The position numbers and the translations under genes are program-made. The notes beneath the pieces were generated by a model. The model was not told the origin of the DNA. It made no database searches and was given only the letters and a program-made list of their open reading frames with translations. DNA of 64,000 nt from positions 2,232,001 to 2,296,000 of the forward strand of contig NZ_CP109055.1 in NCBI RefSeq assembly GCF_035975855.1. Reading direction: 5' to 3'. The stretch is from Streptomyces sp. NBC_01304. GTDB taxonomy: Bacteria > Actinomycetota > Actinomycetes > Streptomycetales > Streptomycetaceae. How positions within the stretch are numbered: the first letter of the stretch is position 1; the number at the start of each line of letters is the position of its first letter. This document shows, in pieces, positions 45,296-53,364 of the stretch.

Positions 45296-46687
45296 ATGAC
45301 AACAACCGAAATACCGACGTCGGCTCCCTACCGGGAGGTGACGGACAAGAACGGCCGGGTGTTCCGCGTCGGCGAAACCGACATCGACATCATGGGCCGC
45401 AAGCGCAAGTGGATGGTCATCCTGCCGTGGATCGGCATGATGGGGATCAGCTCGGCGGAGTACGCGTTCGCGTCCGCCGAGGACACCCTGCACGAGGCAC
45501 ACGCGTGGTCCAGCACCAGCATCTACTGGATGCTCACCACTTGGGTGTTCTTCCAGGCCGCGGTCGCATTCCCGGCCGGAAAGCTGCGTGAGTCCGGGAA
45601 GCTGCCCGCTCGCTGGGCGATGATGCTCGGCGCGGCCGGCACCTTCATCGGCTACCTGTCGCTGGCCTTCGCACCGCACGTCATGCTGGCGGTCATCGGG
45701 TTCGGCATGTTCAGCGGCATGGGCGCCGGCATGGTGTACGCCACCTGCGTCAACATGGTCGGCAAGTGGTATCCGGAACGCAAGGGTGGCAAGACCGGCT
45801 TCGTGAACGGCGGTTTCGCCTACGGTTCGGTGCCCTTCGTCTTCCTCTTCCACGGCTACATGGACGCGTCCAACTACCGCTGGGTGCTGGTCTCGGCGGG
45901 GCTGCTCCTCGCCGGAGCCGTCGCGTACGCCGGCTTCTTCTTCAAGGACCCGCCGCGTAACTGGTGGCCGGCCGAGGTCGACCCGCTGCACCCGCCGGCC
46001 GACCCGCGTGCGGCCCGTTCGCTGCAGAAGAACCCGCCGGCCATGAAGCAGATGTCGCCCAAGGAGGCCTGGAAGACCGGCCGTGTCGCGGTGATGTGGG
46101 TCTGTCTCGCGTTCACCTCGGGCGTGAACATCTTCGGCATCTCGTTCCAGGTCGACATCGGGGAGTCGGCCGGCTTCGCCGCGGGGATCGTGGCGACGGC
46201 CATGTCCCTGAAGGCCATCGTCAACGGCACCGGCCGCGGTGTCATCGGCTGGCTGTCCGACCGGTACGGGCGCAAGGAATGCCTGCTCTTCGTCTGCATC
46301 GTGCTCGGGCTCTCCCAGTTCGGCATCATCTGGGCAGCCGGCATGCAGAATTTGACCCTGTTCCTGATCTTCTCCGCGATCTCCGGATTCGGCGGCGGCG
46401 CGATCTTCCCGATGTTCGCGGCCATGACCGCCGACTACTTCGGCGAGAACAACAACGCCTCCAACTACGGCATGGTGTACAGCTCGAAGCTGGTCTCCGG
46501 CCTGGGCGCGGGCATGGGCTCCGTCGCGGTCACCGCGTGGGGGCTGAACGGCGCGTTCACCCTGGCCGGATCCCTGTCCTTGGTGGCGTTCGTCATCGCG
46601 CTGTTCCTCAAGGCGCCGGGACGCGACTACCGGGGGCGGCCCGTCACCAAGCCGAACCCCCAGCCGATCAGCCGGGAGACCGACTGA
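45296..46687 (+). CDS. oxlT: OxlT-type oxalate/formate antiporter (MFS)
   Basis: This 463-residue protein has about 12 transmembrane spans. WIGMMGISSAEYAFASA, GFGMFSGMGAGMVYATCVNMVGKWYPERKG and NGGFAYGS are typical of the oxalate:formate antiporter family. Two residues I recall as substrate-binding in OxlT are retained: Arg in NGTGRGVIGWLSDRYGR (Arg272 equivalent) and Lys in YSSKLVSGLGAG (Lys355 equivalent). It would exchange external oxalate for internal formate and generate a proton gradient with Oxc. ATG at 45296 is a compromise; the spacing to AAGGGG is long. Confidence 0.86.
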   Translation: MTTTEIPTSAPYREVTDKNGRVFRVGETDIDIMGRKRKWMVILPWIGMMGISSAEYAFASAEDTLHEAHAWSSTSIYWMLTTWVFFQAAVAFPAGKLRESGKLPARWAMMLGAAGTFIGYLSLAFAPHVMLAVIGFGMFSGMGAGMVYATCVNMVGKWYPERKGGKTGFVNGGFAYGSVPFVFLFHGYMDASNYRWVLVSAGLLLAGAVAYAGFFFKDPPRNWWPAEVDPLHPPADPRAARSLQKNPPAMKQMSPKEAWKTGRVAVMWVCLAFTSGVNIFGISFQVDIGESAGFAAGIVATAMSLKAIVNGTGRGVIGWLSDRYGRKECLLFVCIVLGLSQFGIIWAAGMQNLTLFLIFSAISGFGGGAIFPMFAAMTADYFGENNNASNYGMVYSSKLVSGLGAGMGSVAVTAWGLNGAFTLAGSLSLVAFVIALFLKAPGRDYRGRPVTKPNPQPISRETD

Positions 46688-46715
46688 CCGACTGACCGCG
46701 CGGGACGCCGACGAT

Positions 46716-46751
46716 CAGGGCCCGGCCACCGGTTGCGGTGGCCGGGCCCTG
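46716..46751. terminator. Bidirectional terminator between oxlT and the TIM-barrel gene
   Basis: A perfect 16-bp stem (CAGGGCCCGGCCACCG at 46716-46731 with its exact complement at 46736-46751) and a GTTG loop lies between two convergent genes. It would stop transcription from both sides. The U-tract is poor, as is usual in this genus. Confidence 0.85.
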
Positions 46752-46798
46752 GCCTGTGCCCGGGTGCCTGCGCGGGGCTGCCCGCGAAGGCGCGTACG

Positions 46799-47845
46799 TC
46801 AGTCGCCGCACCTCTCCCGCAGCGAATGCAGGTGCTCGCTCGACTTGCGGGCGAAGGCGAACGACTCGACGGGCTGGTCGTGTTCGGCCTGCCAGTGGTG
46901 GTAGCGACGGCCGTTGTGGGACCTGCGGGTCACCTCGGACAGGAACGTCTTGTAGTCGATGTCGCCGTCGCCGACATCGGTCATGCGATAGCCGTACGTG
47001 TTGGTCGGGTCCTTGATGCCGTCCTTGACGTGGAACAACGGGTAGCGGTGCGGCTGCTTCAGTACGTAACGCAGCGGGTCGAAGGGGCGCGGGGTGCCGT
47101 CCACCTGCTGGGAGAAGCGGAACTGCCCGGAGTACGCCCAGAAGATGTCCATCTCCAGATAGACGAGCTCGGGGTCGGTCTCCGCGAGGAGCACGTCGTA
47201 CAGGCGGACGTTCGGCTTGTCCGTCGCGAAGGAGAACTCCTCGGAATGGTTGTGCTGGTAGAACTTCATGCCGCGCTTCTTCGCCGCCGCGCCGTACGTG
47301 TTGAACTCCTCGGCGGCCCGCTTCCAGCCGTCGACGGTCGAGCCGTAGCGGAACGGTCCGGAGGCGGTGCCGATGTGCTTGAGGCCGAGCGCCTGGGCGT
47401 CGTCGAGGACCTTGGTGAGGTTCTGCGCGAAGGTGTACGCGTTCGGGTCGTCGGAGTAGTAACCGACGTGGCTGCCTATGGCGTTGAGGCCGTGGTCGGC
47501 GGTGAGCTGCTTCAGCTCGGCGAGGGTGATCGGGCCGGCCGAGCCCTGTCCGTAGCCGGCGTACTCCACCTCGTCGTAGCCGTACTTGTGCAGCTCGGCG
47601 AAGACGGGTGCGAAGCCGAGCGTGGAGACCTTGTCGCGCAGGCTGTAGAGCTGGATGCCGAGACGGCCGGGCGGCAGCACGGGGCGGCCGCGGCCGCCGG
47701 TGGCGGCCTGCGGTGCGGGCTGCGCGGCGGCCGGGGTCGCCGCGGCACCGACGAGGGCGGCTGCGGTGGCGCCCGCGGCGACGCCGAGCATGCCGCGTCT
47801 GCTGAGTCGGCGGGTGAGTTCGGGGTCTGCGGGTGTGCGGCTCAT
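46799..47845 (-). CDS. Tat-exported sugar phosphate isomerase/epimerase-type TIM barrel
   Basis: This 348-residue protein has a Tat signal (SRRGMLGVAAGATAAALVG, cleavage near AAAQP). The xylose-isomerase-like barrel follows: LGIQLYSLRDKVSTLGFAPV, YDEVEYAGYG, NAIGSHVGYYSDD, FYQHNHSEEF and YLEMDIFWAYSGQ. The metal-ligand Glu, Asp and His residues of the fold appear in these strands. It probably acts on a sugar outside the membrane. GGAGGAG precedes ATG 47845. It lies at the end of the EBO-like run, with the opposite oxlT gene convergent. Confidence 0.85.
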   Translation of the reverse strand: MSRTPADPELTRRLSRRGMLGVAAGATAAALVGAAATPAAAQPAPQAATGGRGRPVLPPGRLGIQLYSLRDKVSTLGFAPVFAELHKYGYDEVEYAGYGQGSAGPITLAELKQLTADHGLNAIGSHVGYYSDDPNAYTFAQNLTKVLDDAQALGLKHIGTASGPFRYGSTVDGWKRAAEEFNTYGAAAKKRGMKFYQHNHSEEFSFATDKPNVRLYDVLLAETDPELVYLEMDIFWAYSGQFRFSQQVDGTPRPFDPLRYVLKQPHRYPLFHVKDGIKDPTNTYGYRMTDVGDGDIDYKTFLSEVTRRSHNGRRYHHWQAEHDQPVESFAFARKSSEHLHSLRERCGD

Positions 47846-47937
47846 ACGGAACTCCTCCGAGGTCAAGGGGCATTGTCAGTGGCGTCTGGTTCAGTTGTTC
47901 GTGCGGGATCGGCAGGGCGTTCGACGCTCGGCCGAAC

Positions 47938-49374
47938 TCAGCCGAGGCCCGCGAGGTGGAGCAGCAGCGACTTCACATCGGTGGCCTTGATGGGGCCGGT
48001 GACAGCGTGGGGGGTGGAGCACAGGATGAGCGGACCGTCGTTCGGGTCATCGGGCAGGCGACCATGGCTGCCGCGAATAGGTGACGGGTCCAGGGGCACC
48101 ACCGCCATGCGGTAGCGCATGCCGAGCTTCTTGCGTGCGAGGGCCTTTGCCGCCTTGACCTTCACATAGGGGTCTTCGGGGTCCATGAAGAGCTCGACCG
48201 GGTCGTAGCCGGGTTTGCGATGGATCTCGACGAGCTGCGCGAAGTCGGGCGCGAGGCTGTCGTCGAGCCAGTAGTAGTACGTGAACCAGGCGTCCGGCTG
48301 GGCGACGGCGACGAGTTCGCCGGAGCGCGGGTGGTCCAGGCCGTGCTTCTTCTTGCCCTCGTCGTCGAGGAGTTGCTCGATTCCGTCGAGGCCGTCGAGG
48401 GCTTGCCGGGTCGCGTCCATGTCCTCGGGGCGGCGCACGTAGACGTGGGCGATCTGATGGTCGGCGACGGCGAAGGCGCGGGACGCCATCGGGTCGAGGT
48501 ATTCCATGCCGTCCTGGGTGTGGACCTCCAGGAGCCCGGCCTTGCGCAGGGCGCGGTTGATGTCGATGGTGCGGCTGACGCGGGTGATGCCGTACTCGGA
48601 CAGGGCGACCACCGTGCGGCCCTCTGCTCTCGCGTCGGCGAGGAGCGGGGCGAGGGCCTGGTCGAGGTCGGTGGCGGCCTGCAGGGAGCGGGGGTCGTCG
48701 GGGCCGTAGCGCTGCAGGTCGTAGTCGAGGTGGGGAAGGTAGGCGAGGGCCAGGTCGGGCCGGCGGGTGTCGATGATGTGGCGGGTCGCGTCCACGATCC
48801 AGCGGGAGGACACGATGTCGGCGCCGGGGCCCCAGAAGTGGAAGAGGGGGAAGGTGCCGAATTTGGCGGTGAGTTCGTCGTGGAGGGCCGGGGGCCGGGT
48901 GTAGCAGTCGGGTTCCTTGCGGCCGTCGGCGTAGTACACGGGACGGGGGGTGACGGTGTAGTCGGTGTCGGCGCCCATGGCGTACCACCAGCAGATGTTG
49001 GCGACGGTGTAGCCGGGGTGCGTGCGGCGGGCGGCGTCCCACAGCTTGTCGCCGGAGACCAGGCCGTTGTGCTGACGCCACAGGAGTACGTCGCCGAGGT
49101 CGCGGAAGTACCAGCCGTTGCCGACGATGCCGTGTTCGGCGGGCAGGGCACCGGTGAGGAAGGTGGACTGGGCGGCGCAGGTGACGGCGGGCAGGACGGT
49201 GCCGAGCTCGGCACGGGAGCCGGACTGGCCGAGGGCCTTCAGGTTCGGCATGTGGTCGAGGAGGCGGGGGGTGAGGCCCACGACGTCCAGGACCAGGAGG
49301 GGGGTGGGGTCGGAGGAGCCGGTGGCGGTGGCTTCGGTGGTGGCTTCGGCCGGGTCCGGGGTGGCTGTGGTCAT
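47938..49374 (-). CDS. eboF: Alkaline-phosphatase-superfamily phosphodiesterase (EboF-like)
   Basis: This 478-residue protein is of the type I phosphodiesterase/nucleotide pyrophosphatase fold. LLVLDVVGLTPRLLDHMPNL holds the first metal Asp, TVLPAVTCAAQSTFLTGALPAEHGIVGNGWYF the nucleophile Thr, and LPHLDYDLQRYG, ALSEYGI and DHQIAH later metal residues. It corresponds to EboF in the EBO cluster, where the role in precursor transport or processing is only partly known. No signal peptide is seen. The ATG overlaps the EboE stop (ATGA). Confidence 0.83.
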   Translation of the reverse strand: MTTATPDPAEATTEATATGSSDPTPLLVLDVVGLTPRLLDHMPNLKALGQSGSRAELGTVLPAVTCAAQSTFLTGALPAEHGIVGNGWYFRDLGDVLLWRQHNGLVSGDKLWDAARRTHPGYTVANICWWYAMGADTDYTVTPRPVYYADGRKEPDCYTRPPALHDELTAKFGTFPLFHFWGPGADIVSSRWIVDATRHIIDTRRPDLALAYLPHLDYDLQRYGPDDPRSLQAATDLDQALAPLLADARAEGRTVVALSEYGITRVSRTIDINRALRKAGLLEVHTQDGMEYLDPMASRAFAVADHQIAHVYVRRPEDMDATRQALDGLDGIEQLLDDEGKKKHGLDHPRSGELVAVAQPDAWFTYYYWLDDSLAPDFAQLVEIHRKPGYDPVELFMDPEDPYVKVKAAKALARKKLGMRYRMAVVPLDPSPIRGSHGRLPDDPNDGPLILCSTPHAVTGPIKATDVKSLLLHLAGLG

Positions 49375-50675
49375 GGGAGTTCCTTGAGGCCGAGGTCCGT
49401 CAACAGGTCGCGGGCGAGGGTGAGTTCGGCGGCGATGCCGTCGGCCAGCTGAGTGCGGTTGTGGGGGCGCAGCTCGGGCGGCAGGGCCTGCCAGGTGTAC
49501 GTCTCCACCTCGAGGTGACGGGTGCGCGGGTGCGGGCCGCCGACCAGGCGGGTCAGGGTGTCGCGCAGGACCGGGAGGGTGGAGGTCAGCGGCGGGGCGG
49601 GGGCCGCGTGGAGCGGGACGTGGAAGTGCGAGCGCCAGGGGGTGGTGACGGGGAGGGCTTCGGTGGTGTGCGCGGGTCCCGCTGCGGCGAGGGCTTCGAT
49701 GGTGCGTGCGGGGCCGTCCGCGGCGAGACCTTCGGCGGAGGGTGCGTGCCCGGCCGCGGCGAGGGCTTCGGCGGAGGGCGAGGGTGCGCGCCCGGCCGCG
49801 GCGAGGGCTTCGCCCAGGTCGTCCGTGCCGCGCAGACCGGTCGGGCCGGCCGTGCGGGTCTGGTGGAGGAAGCGGGGTTCGTCGAAGGCGGCCAACGCCT
49901 CGCGCACCTCGGGCAGATGGGGTTGCGCGGCGTGCAGGGCGGCGGAGAGCTGGACCTTGGGGATGGGAATACCGGCCCGGTCGAGGGCGGCCAGGGCGGA
50001 CTGCGGGTCTTCGAAGGAGGTGGCGAGATGGCAGGTGTCGAGGCAGATGCCGATGCGGGGGTGGCCGATGGCGGTGAGCGGGGCGATGGCGTCGGCGGTG
50101 GTCTCCACCGTGCAGCCCGGTTCGGGCTCCAGGCCGATGCGGATCGAGCGGCCGGTGAGGTCCTCGAGGGCGTCGAGGCGTTCGGCGAGGGTCTTCAGCG
50201 CGGCGTGCGCGGTGGTGGCGCGCTCGTCGTCGTAGGCGGTGCGCCAGGCCAGCGGGAGGGTCGAGATGCTGCCTTCGGTGACGTCGTCCGGGAGCAGCGC
50301 GGTGAGGAGGCGGGCCAGGGAAGTGGTGTGTTCCAGGCGTTCGGGATCGGCCCAATCGGGCTTGTAGACCCGGTACTTGACCTCCTGTGCGCCGAAGCCC
50401 TCATAGGGGAAGCCATTGAGGGTGACCACTTCGAGGCCGCGCCGGTCGAGTTCGGCGCGAAGGGAGCGCAGCGCGGCCGGGTCGGCGGTCAGGGCGCGGG
50501 CGGCGTCCCGGGCCAGCCAGAGGCCGATGCCGAGGCGGTCGCGGCCGAGGCGTTTGCGTACGGGCTCGCAGTGGTCGCGGAGCTGGGCGAGGACGCCGTC
50601 CAGGGTCTCGGCCGGGTGCACATTGGTGCAGTAGGCCAGGTGCAGGGTGGAGCCGTCGGGGTGCCGGAAGCGCAT
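49371..50675 (-). CDS. eboE: Metabolite-traffic protein EboE-like TIM barrel
   Basis: This 434-residue TIM-barrel protein starts HLAYCTNVHPAETLDGVLAQL, then TLNGFPYEGFGAQEVKYRVY, GLEPEPGCTVETTAD (metal Glu) and HPRIGICLDTCHLATSFED. These are EboE features. A low-complexity insertion of about 55 residues (repeats of EALAAAGxAPS) separates the barrel from the closing strands (WRSHFHVPLH, HLEVETYTWQALP). The insertion follows repeated DNA at 49660-49830. It lies 3 bp after the TatD gene. Confidence 0.82.
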   Translation of the reverse strand: MRFRHPDGSTLHLAYCTNVHPAETLDGVLAQLRDHCEPVRKRLGRDRLGIGLWLARDAARALTADPAALRSLRAELDRRGLEVVTLNGFPYEGFGAQEVKYRVYKPDWADPERLEHTTSLARLLTALLPDDVTEGSISTLPLAWRTAYDDERATTAHAALKTLAERLDALEDLTGRSIRIGLEPEPGCTVETTADAIAPLTAIGHPRIGICLDTCHLATSFEDPQSALAALDRAGIPIPKVQLSAALHAAQPHLPEVREALAAFDEPRFLHQTRTAGPTGLRGTDDLGEALAAAGRAPSPSAEALAAAGHAPSAEGLAADGPARTIEALAAAGPAHTTEALPVTTPWRSHFHVPLHAAPAPPLTSTLPVLRDTLTRLVGGPHPRTRHLEVETYTWQALPPELRPHNRTQLADGIAAELTLARDLLTDLGLKELP

Positions 50676-50678
50676 GGC

Positions 50679-51560
50679 TCACTCCCCCGCTGTCGCGCTC
50701 TTGGGCGCCCCGCGCAGGATGGAATTGCCCTCGTGGGTGGCCGCAGCCGCCTCGGCGGCGCCCGGCAGGTCGAGGACGAGGCGGCCGCTGAGGCCGTAGA
50801 AGGCGACGGGGTTGCGCCACAGGACCTGGTCGACGATCTCCTCGTCGAAGCCGGCCTTGAGCATCGCGTCGCCGACCTTGCGGGTCTTGAGCGGGTCGCT
50901 CTTGCCCCAGTCGGCGGCCGAGTTGACCAGGACCTTCTCGGGCCCGTAGGCCTCCAGGATCGCGACCATCCGCTCCTCGTCCATCTTGGTGTCGGGATAG
51001 ACGGAGAAGCCGAGCCAGCAGCCCGCGTCCTTGGCCTCCTCGACCGTGGTCTCGTTGAGGTGGTCCAGCAGGACGCGGTCGAGCGGCAGGGCGGATTCGC
51101 GTACGACGTCGAGGGTGCGGCGCAGGCCCGCGAGCTTGTCGCGGTGCGGGGTGTGCACCAGGGCGGGGAGCTCGTGGTCGGCGGCGAGCTGCAGCTGCGC
51201 GGCGAGCGCGGTGTCCTCGGCCGGGGTCATCGAGTCATAGCCGATCTCGCCGACGGCGACGACGTTGTCCTTGACGAGATAGCGGGGCAGCTGGTCCAGG
51301 ACGGGGGTGCAGCGGGGGTCGTTGGCCTCTTTGGGGTTGAGGGCGATCGTGCAGTGGTGGGCTATGCCGTACTGGGCGGCGCGGAAGGGTTCCCAGCCGA
51401 GGAGGGCGTCGAAGTAGTCGAAGAAGGAGGAGGGCGAGGTGCGGGGCTGGCCCAGCCAGAAGGCGGGCTCGACGACGGCGCGGACGCCGGCGGCGTGCAT
51501 GGCCTCGTAGTCGTCGGTGGTCCGGGACGTCATGTGGATGTGGGGGTCGAAGATGCGCAT
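50679..51560 (-). CDS. eboB: TatD-family metal-dependent hydrolase (EboB-like)
   Basis: This 293-residue amidohydrolase-fold protein has FDPHIHMTSRT (metal HxH), ALNPKEANDP, VGEIGYDSM (metal Glu), LVHTPHRDK and VLLDHLNETT, with NSAADWGKSDP as the closing Asp site. It fits TatD/PHP-like metal hydrolases and EboB in the EBO cluster. The substrate is unknown. ATG shares a base with the EboA stop (TGATG). Confidence 0.83.
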   Translation of the reverse strand: MRIFDPHIHMTSRTTDDYEAMHAAGVRAVVEPAFWLGQPRTSPSSFFDYFDALLGWEPFRAAQYGIAHHCTIALNPKEANDPRCTPVLDQLPRYLVKDNVVAVGEIGYDSMTPAEDTALAAQLQLAADHELPALVHTPHRDKLAGLRRTLDVVRESALPLDRVLLDHLNETTVEEAKDAGCWLGFSVYPDTKMDEERMVAILEAYGPEKVLVNSAADWGKSDPLKTRKVGDAMLKAGFDEEIVDQVLWRNPVAFYGLSGRLVLDLPGAAEAAAATHEGNSILRGAPKSATAGE

Positions 51561-52231
51561 CAGGACTCCTTGTGCCGTGCGTGCTGCTCCGCGGGGGTGG
51601 TCGGGCCCGCGGGGGCGGGGGCGGTCAGGGCCAGGACCCGGTGCAGGTCGGCGGGTACGGGACGGCCTGCGGCGGTGCGCTCGCCCGCGTAGTCGCCGAG
51701 CATGCGGGCCAGTTCGGCGTCGGCGTGGGCGCGGTCCGCCAGGTCGGCGACGGCGTCCACGGGTACGCCGGTGAACAGGCACTTGAGGACGGCGTGCCGC
51801 CAGGCGTGCGCGTCCAGGTGGGCGGCCGCGTAGGGGCCCACGGCGGCGGCGACGAGGCGGGTGTCGTTGGTGCGCAGGGCGTCCTCGGTCAGAGCCAGTG
51901 CGTCCGGGCCCCGCAGCAGGTCGGGCAGGGCGGTGAGGACGGCGCGGCGTTCGTCGGCGGTGCCCTGCCGGTAGAGGCGGGTCAGGGTGGCCGAGCCGGC
52001 GTGGGCGGTGCGCAGGAGCAGGACGCGGGCGGCTTCGGCGTGCGGCGCGCCGCATCTTCGGCCGGCCTCCGCGAAACGCAACTCCCAGGTGGGCGGGGTG
52101 GCTTCGGGTTCGGCGTGCCGGCCGGTGCGGCCCGCGGTCGCCTCGTCGAGTGCCTGGTCCAGCCAGGCGCGGGCGGCGCCGCCGAGTTGCCCCGCGAGGC
52201 GGGTGCGCGGCTCGGTGAGGTCGTCGGTCAC
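51560..52231 (-). CDS. eboA: EboA-domain protein
   Basis: This 223-residue helical protein has the EboA order: ARAWLDQALDEAT, FAEAGRRCG, ARVLLLRTA, LPDLLRGPDALALTEDALRTNDTRLVAAAVGPYAAAHLDAHAWRHAVLKCLFTGVPV and HADAELARMLGDYAGERTAAGR. No catalytic motif is visible. It is the marker protein of the EBO cluster, and its biochemical role is unknown. GTG overlaps the TIM-barrel stop (GTGA). Confidence 0.83.
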   Translation of the reverse strand: MTDDLTEPRTRLAGQLGGAARAWLDQALDEATAGRTGRHAEPEATPPTWELRFAEAGRRCGAPHAEAARVLLLRTAHAGSATLTRLYRQGTADERRAVLTALPDLLRGPDALALTEDALRTNDTRLVAAAVGPYAAAHLDAHAWRHAVLKCLFTGVPVDAVADLADRAHADAELARMLGDYAGERTAAGRPVPADLHRVLALTAPAPAGPTTPAEQHARHKES

Positions 52232-53112
52232 GGCGTGCCTCCTTCGGTGCCGGCGGGGGCGTGTGTTGCCGCTTCGGCGGCTGCCTTGCAAAGGAACTGC
52301 AGGGATTCCTCGGCGAGTTGGGGGCCCGCGTGGGAGTGGCGGGGCAGTTCGACGACCGTCAGGCCCTGGTAGCCGGTGGCGGCGAGGGCCGCCAGGACCG
52401 GCGGGAAGTCGATTTCGCCGTCGCCGAAGGGGAGGTGTTCGTGCACACCGCGGCGCATGTCCTCGATCTGGACGTGCCGCAGCCAGGGGGCCGCGTCGCG
52501 TACGCAGTCGGCCGGTGGGGCGGGTTCCAGGCACTGGCAGTGGCCGATGTCGAGGGTGAGGCCCAGGGCCTCGGGGTCGCCGGTGAGGGTGCGCAGATGG
52601 TGGAAGTCGGCGAGGCAGGAGAGGAGGTGGCCGGGTTCGGGTTCGACGGCGAGGGGGACTCCGGCGCCGGTCGCCGCGTCGAGTACGGAGCCGAGCGCGT
52701 CGGCGAGCCGCTGCCAGGCGACGTCGTCGGCGGTGCCCGGCGGGGTGATGCCGCTGAAGCAGTGCACGGCGTGCGCGCCCAGGTCTGCGGCGACCTGCAC
52801 GGCGCGGATCAGCAGGCGGACGCGGGCGGCACGGCGGTCCGGGTCGGGGTCGAGGAGGGAGGGGCCGTGCTTGTGGCGCGGGTCGAGCACGTAACGGGCG
52901 CCGGTCTCGACCGTTACGCCCAGGCCGAGTTGACCGAGACGCCGGGCCACGCGACGGGTCCGGGCGGCCAGGTCCGGGGCCATCGGGTCGAGGTGCATGT
53001 GGTCGAGGGTGAGGCCGACGCCGTCGTAGCCGAGATCGGCGAGGAGGGCGAGGGCGTCTTCCAGGCGGAGGTCGGTGAGGCCGTTGGTGCCGTAGCCGAG
53101 GCGGAGGGACAT
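52228..53112 (-). CDS. Sugar phosphate isomerase/epimerase-type TIM barrel
   Basis: This 294-residue xylose-isomerase-like barrel has LGYGTNGLTDLRLEDALALLADLGYDGVGLTLDHMHL, VTVETGARYVLDP, VPLAVEPEPGHLL, TLDIGHCQCLEP and HVQIEDMRRGVHEH. The metal ligands Glu, Asp, His and Glu occur at the strand ends. It is coupled with eboA (GTGA overlap), so it acts in the same process; the product may be an inososo or other sugar epimer. A 252-bp gap with no visible gene precedes it. Confidence 0.85.
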   Translation of the reverse strand: MSLRLGYGTNGLTDLRLEDALALLADLGYDGVGLTLDHMHLDPMAPDLAARTRRVARRLGQLGLGVTVETGARYVLDPRHKHGPSLLDPDPDRRAARVRLLIRAVQVAADLGAHAVHCFSGITPPGTADDVAWQRLADALGSVLDAATGAGVPLAVEPEPGHLLSCLADFHHLRTLTGDPEALGLTLDIGHCQCLEPAPPADCVRDAAPWLRHVQIEDMRRGVHEHLPFGDGEIDFPPVLAALAATGYQGLTVVELPRHSHAGPQLAEESLQFLCKAAAEAATHAPAGTEGGTP

Positions 53113-53364
53113 GGGGTGGTCACCTTCCCTGGGGGGAGCGGGGCGGGCGGGGCCGTCGGGGGTGCGGGTCGAGGCCGGCGGGGTGCGGGTCCAGGCGGCC
53201 CGGGGCCCGAAACGGTCCGTCGAGGTATGCGCGGCTCGGGCGCCGGAGGGCTCCGTCCAGATGCGGGCGCCCTGGGCTCTGCCGGGCCCGGGCCGACCGA
53301 GGTCGGCCCGGCCTCGGAAAGGCCCCGACCAACCGCGGGCGGCGGGAACGCACCACGACCGCGC
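53113..53364. other. Gap with no supported gene
   Basis: This 252-bp stretch lies between the TIM-barrel gene and the UbiA-like gene. It is G/C-run rich and shows imperfect direct repeats around GGTGCGGGTC. Open frames exist but have no recognisable content. No promoter or terminator is clear. Confidence 0.5.
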
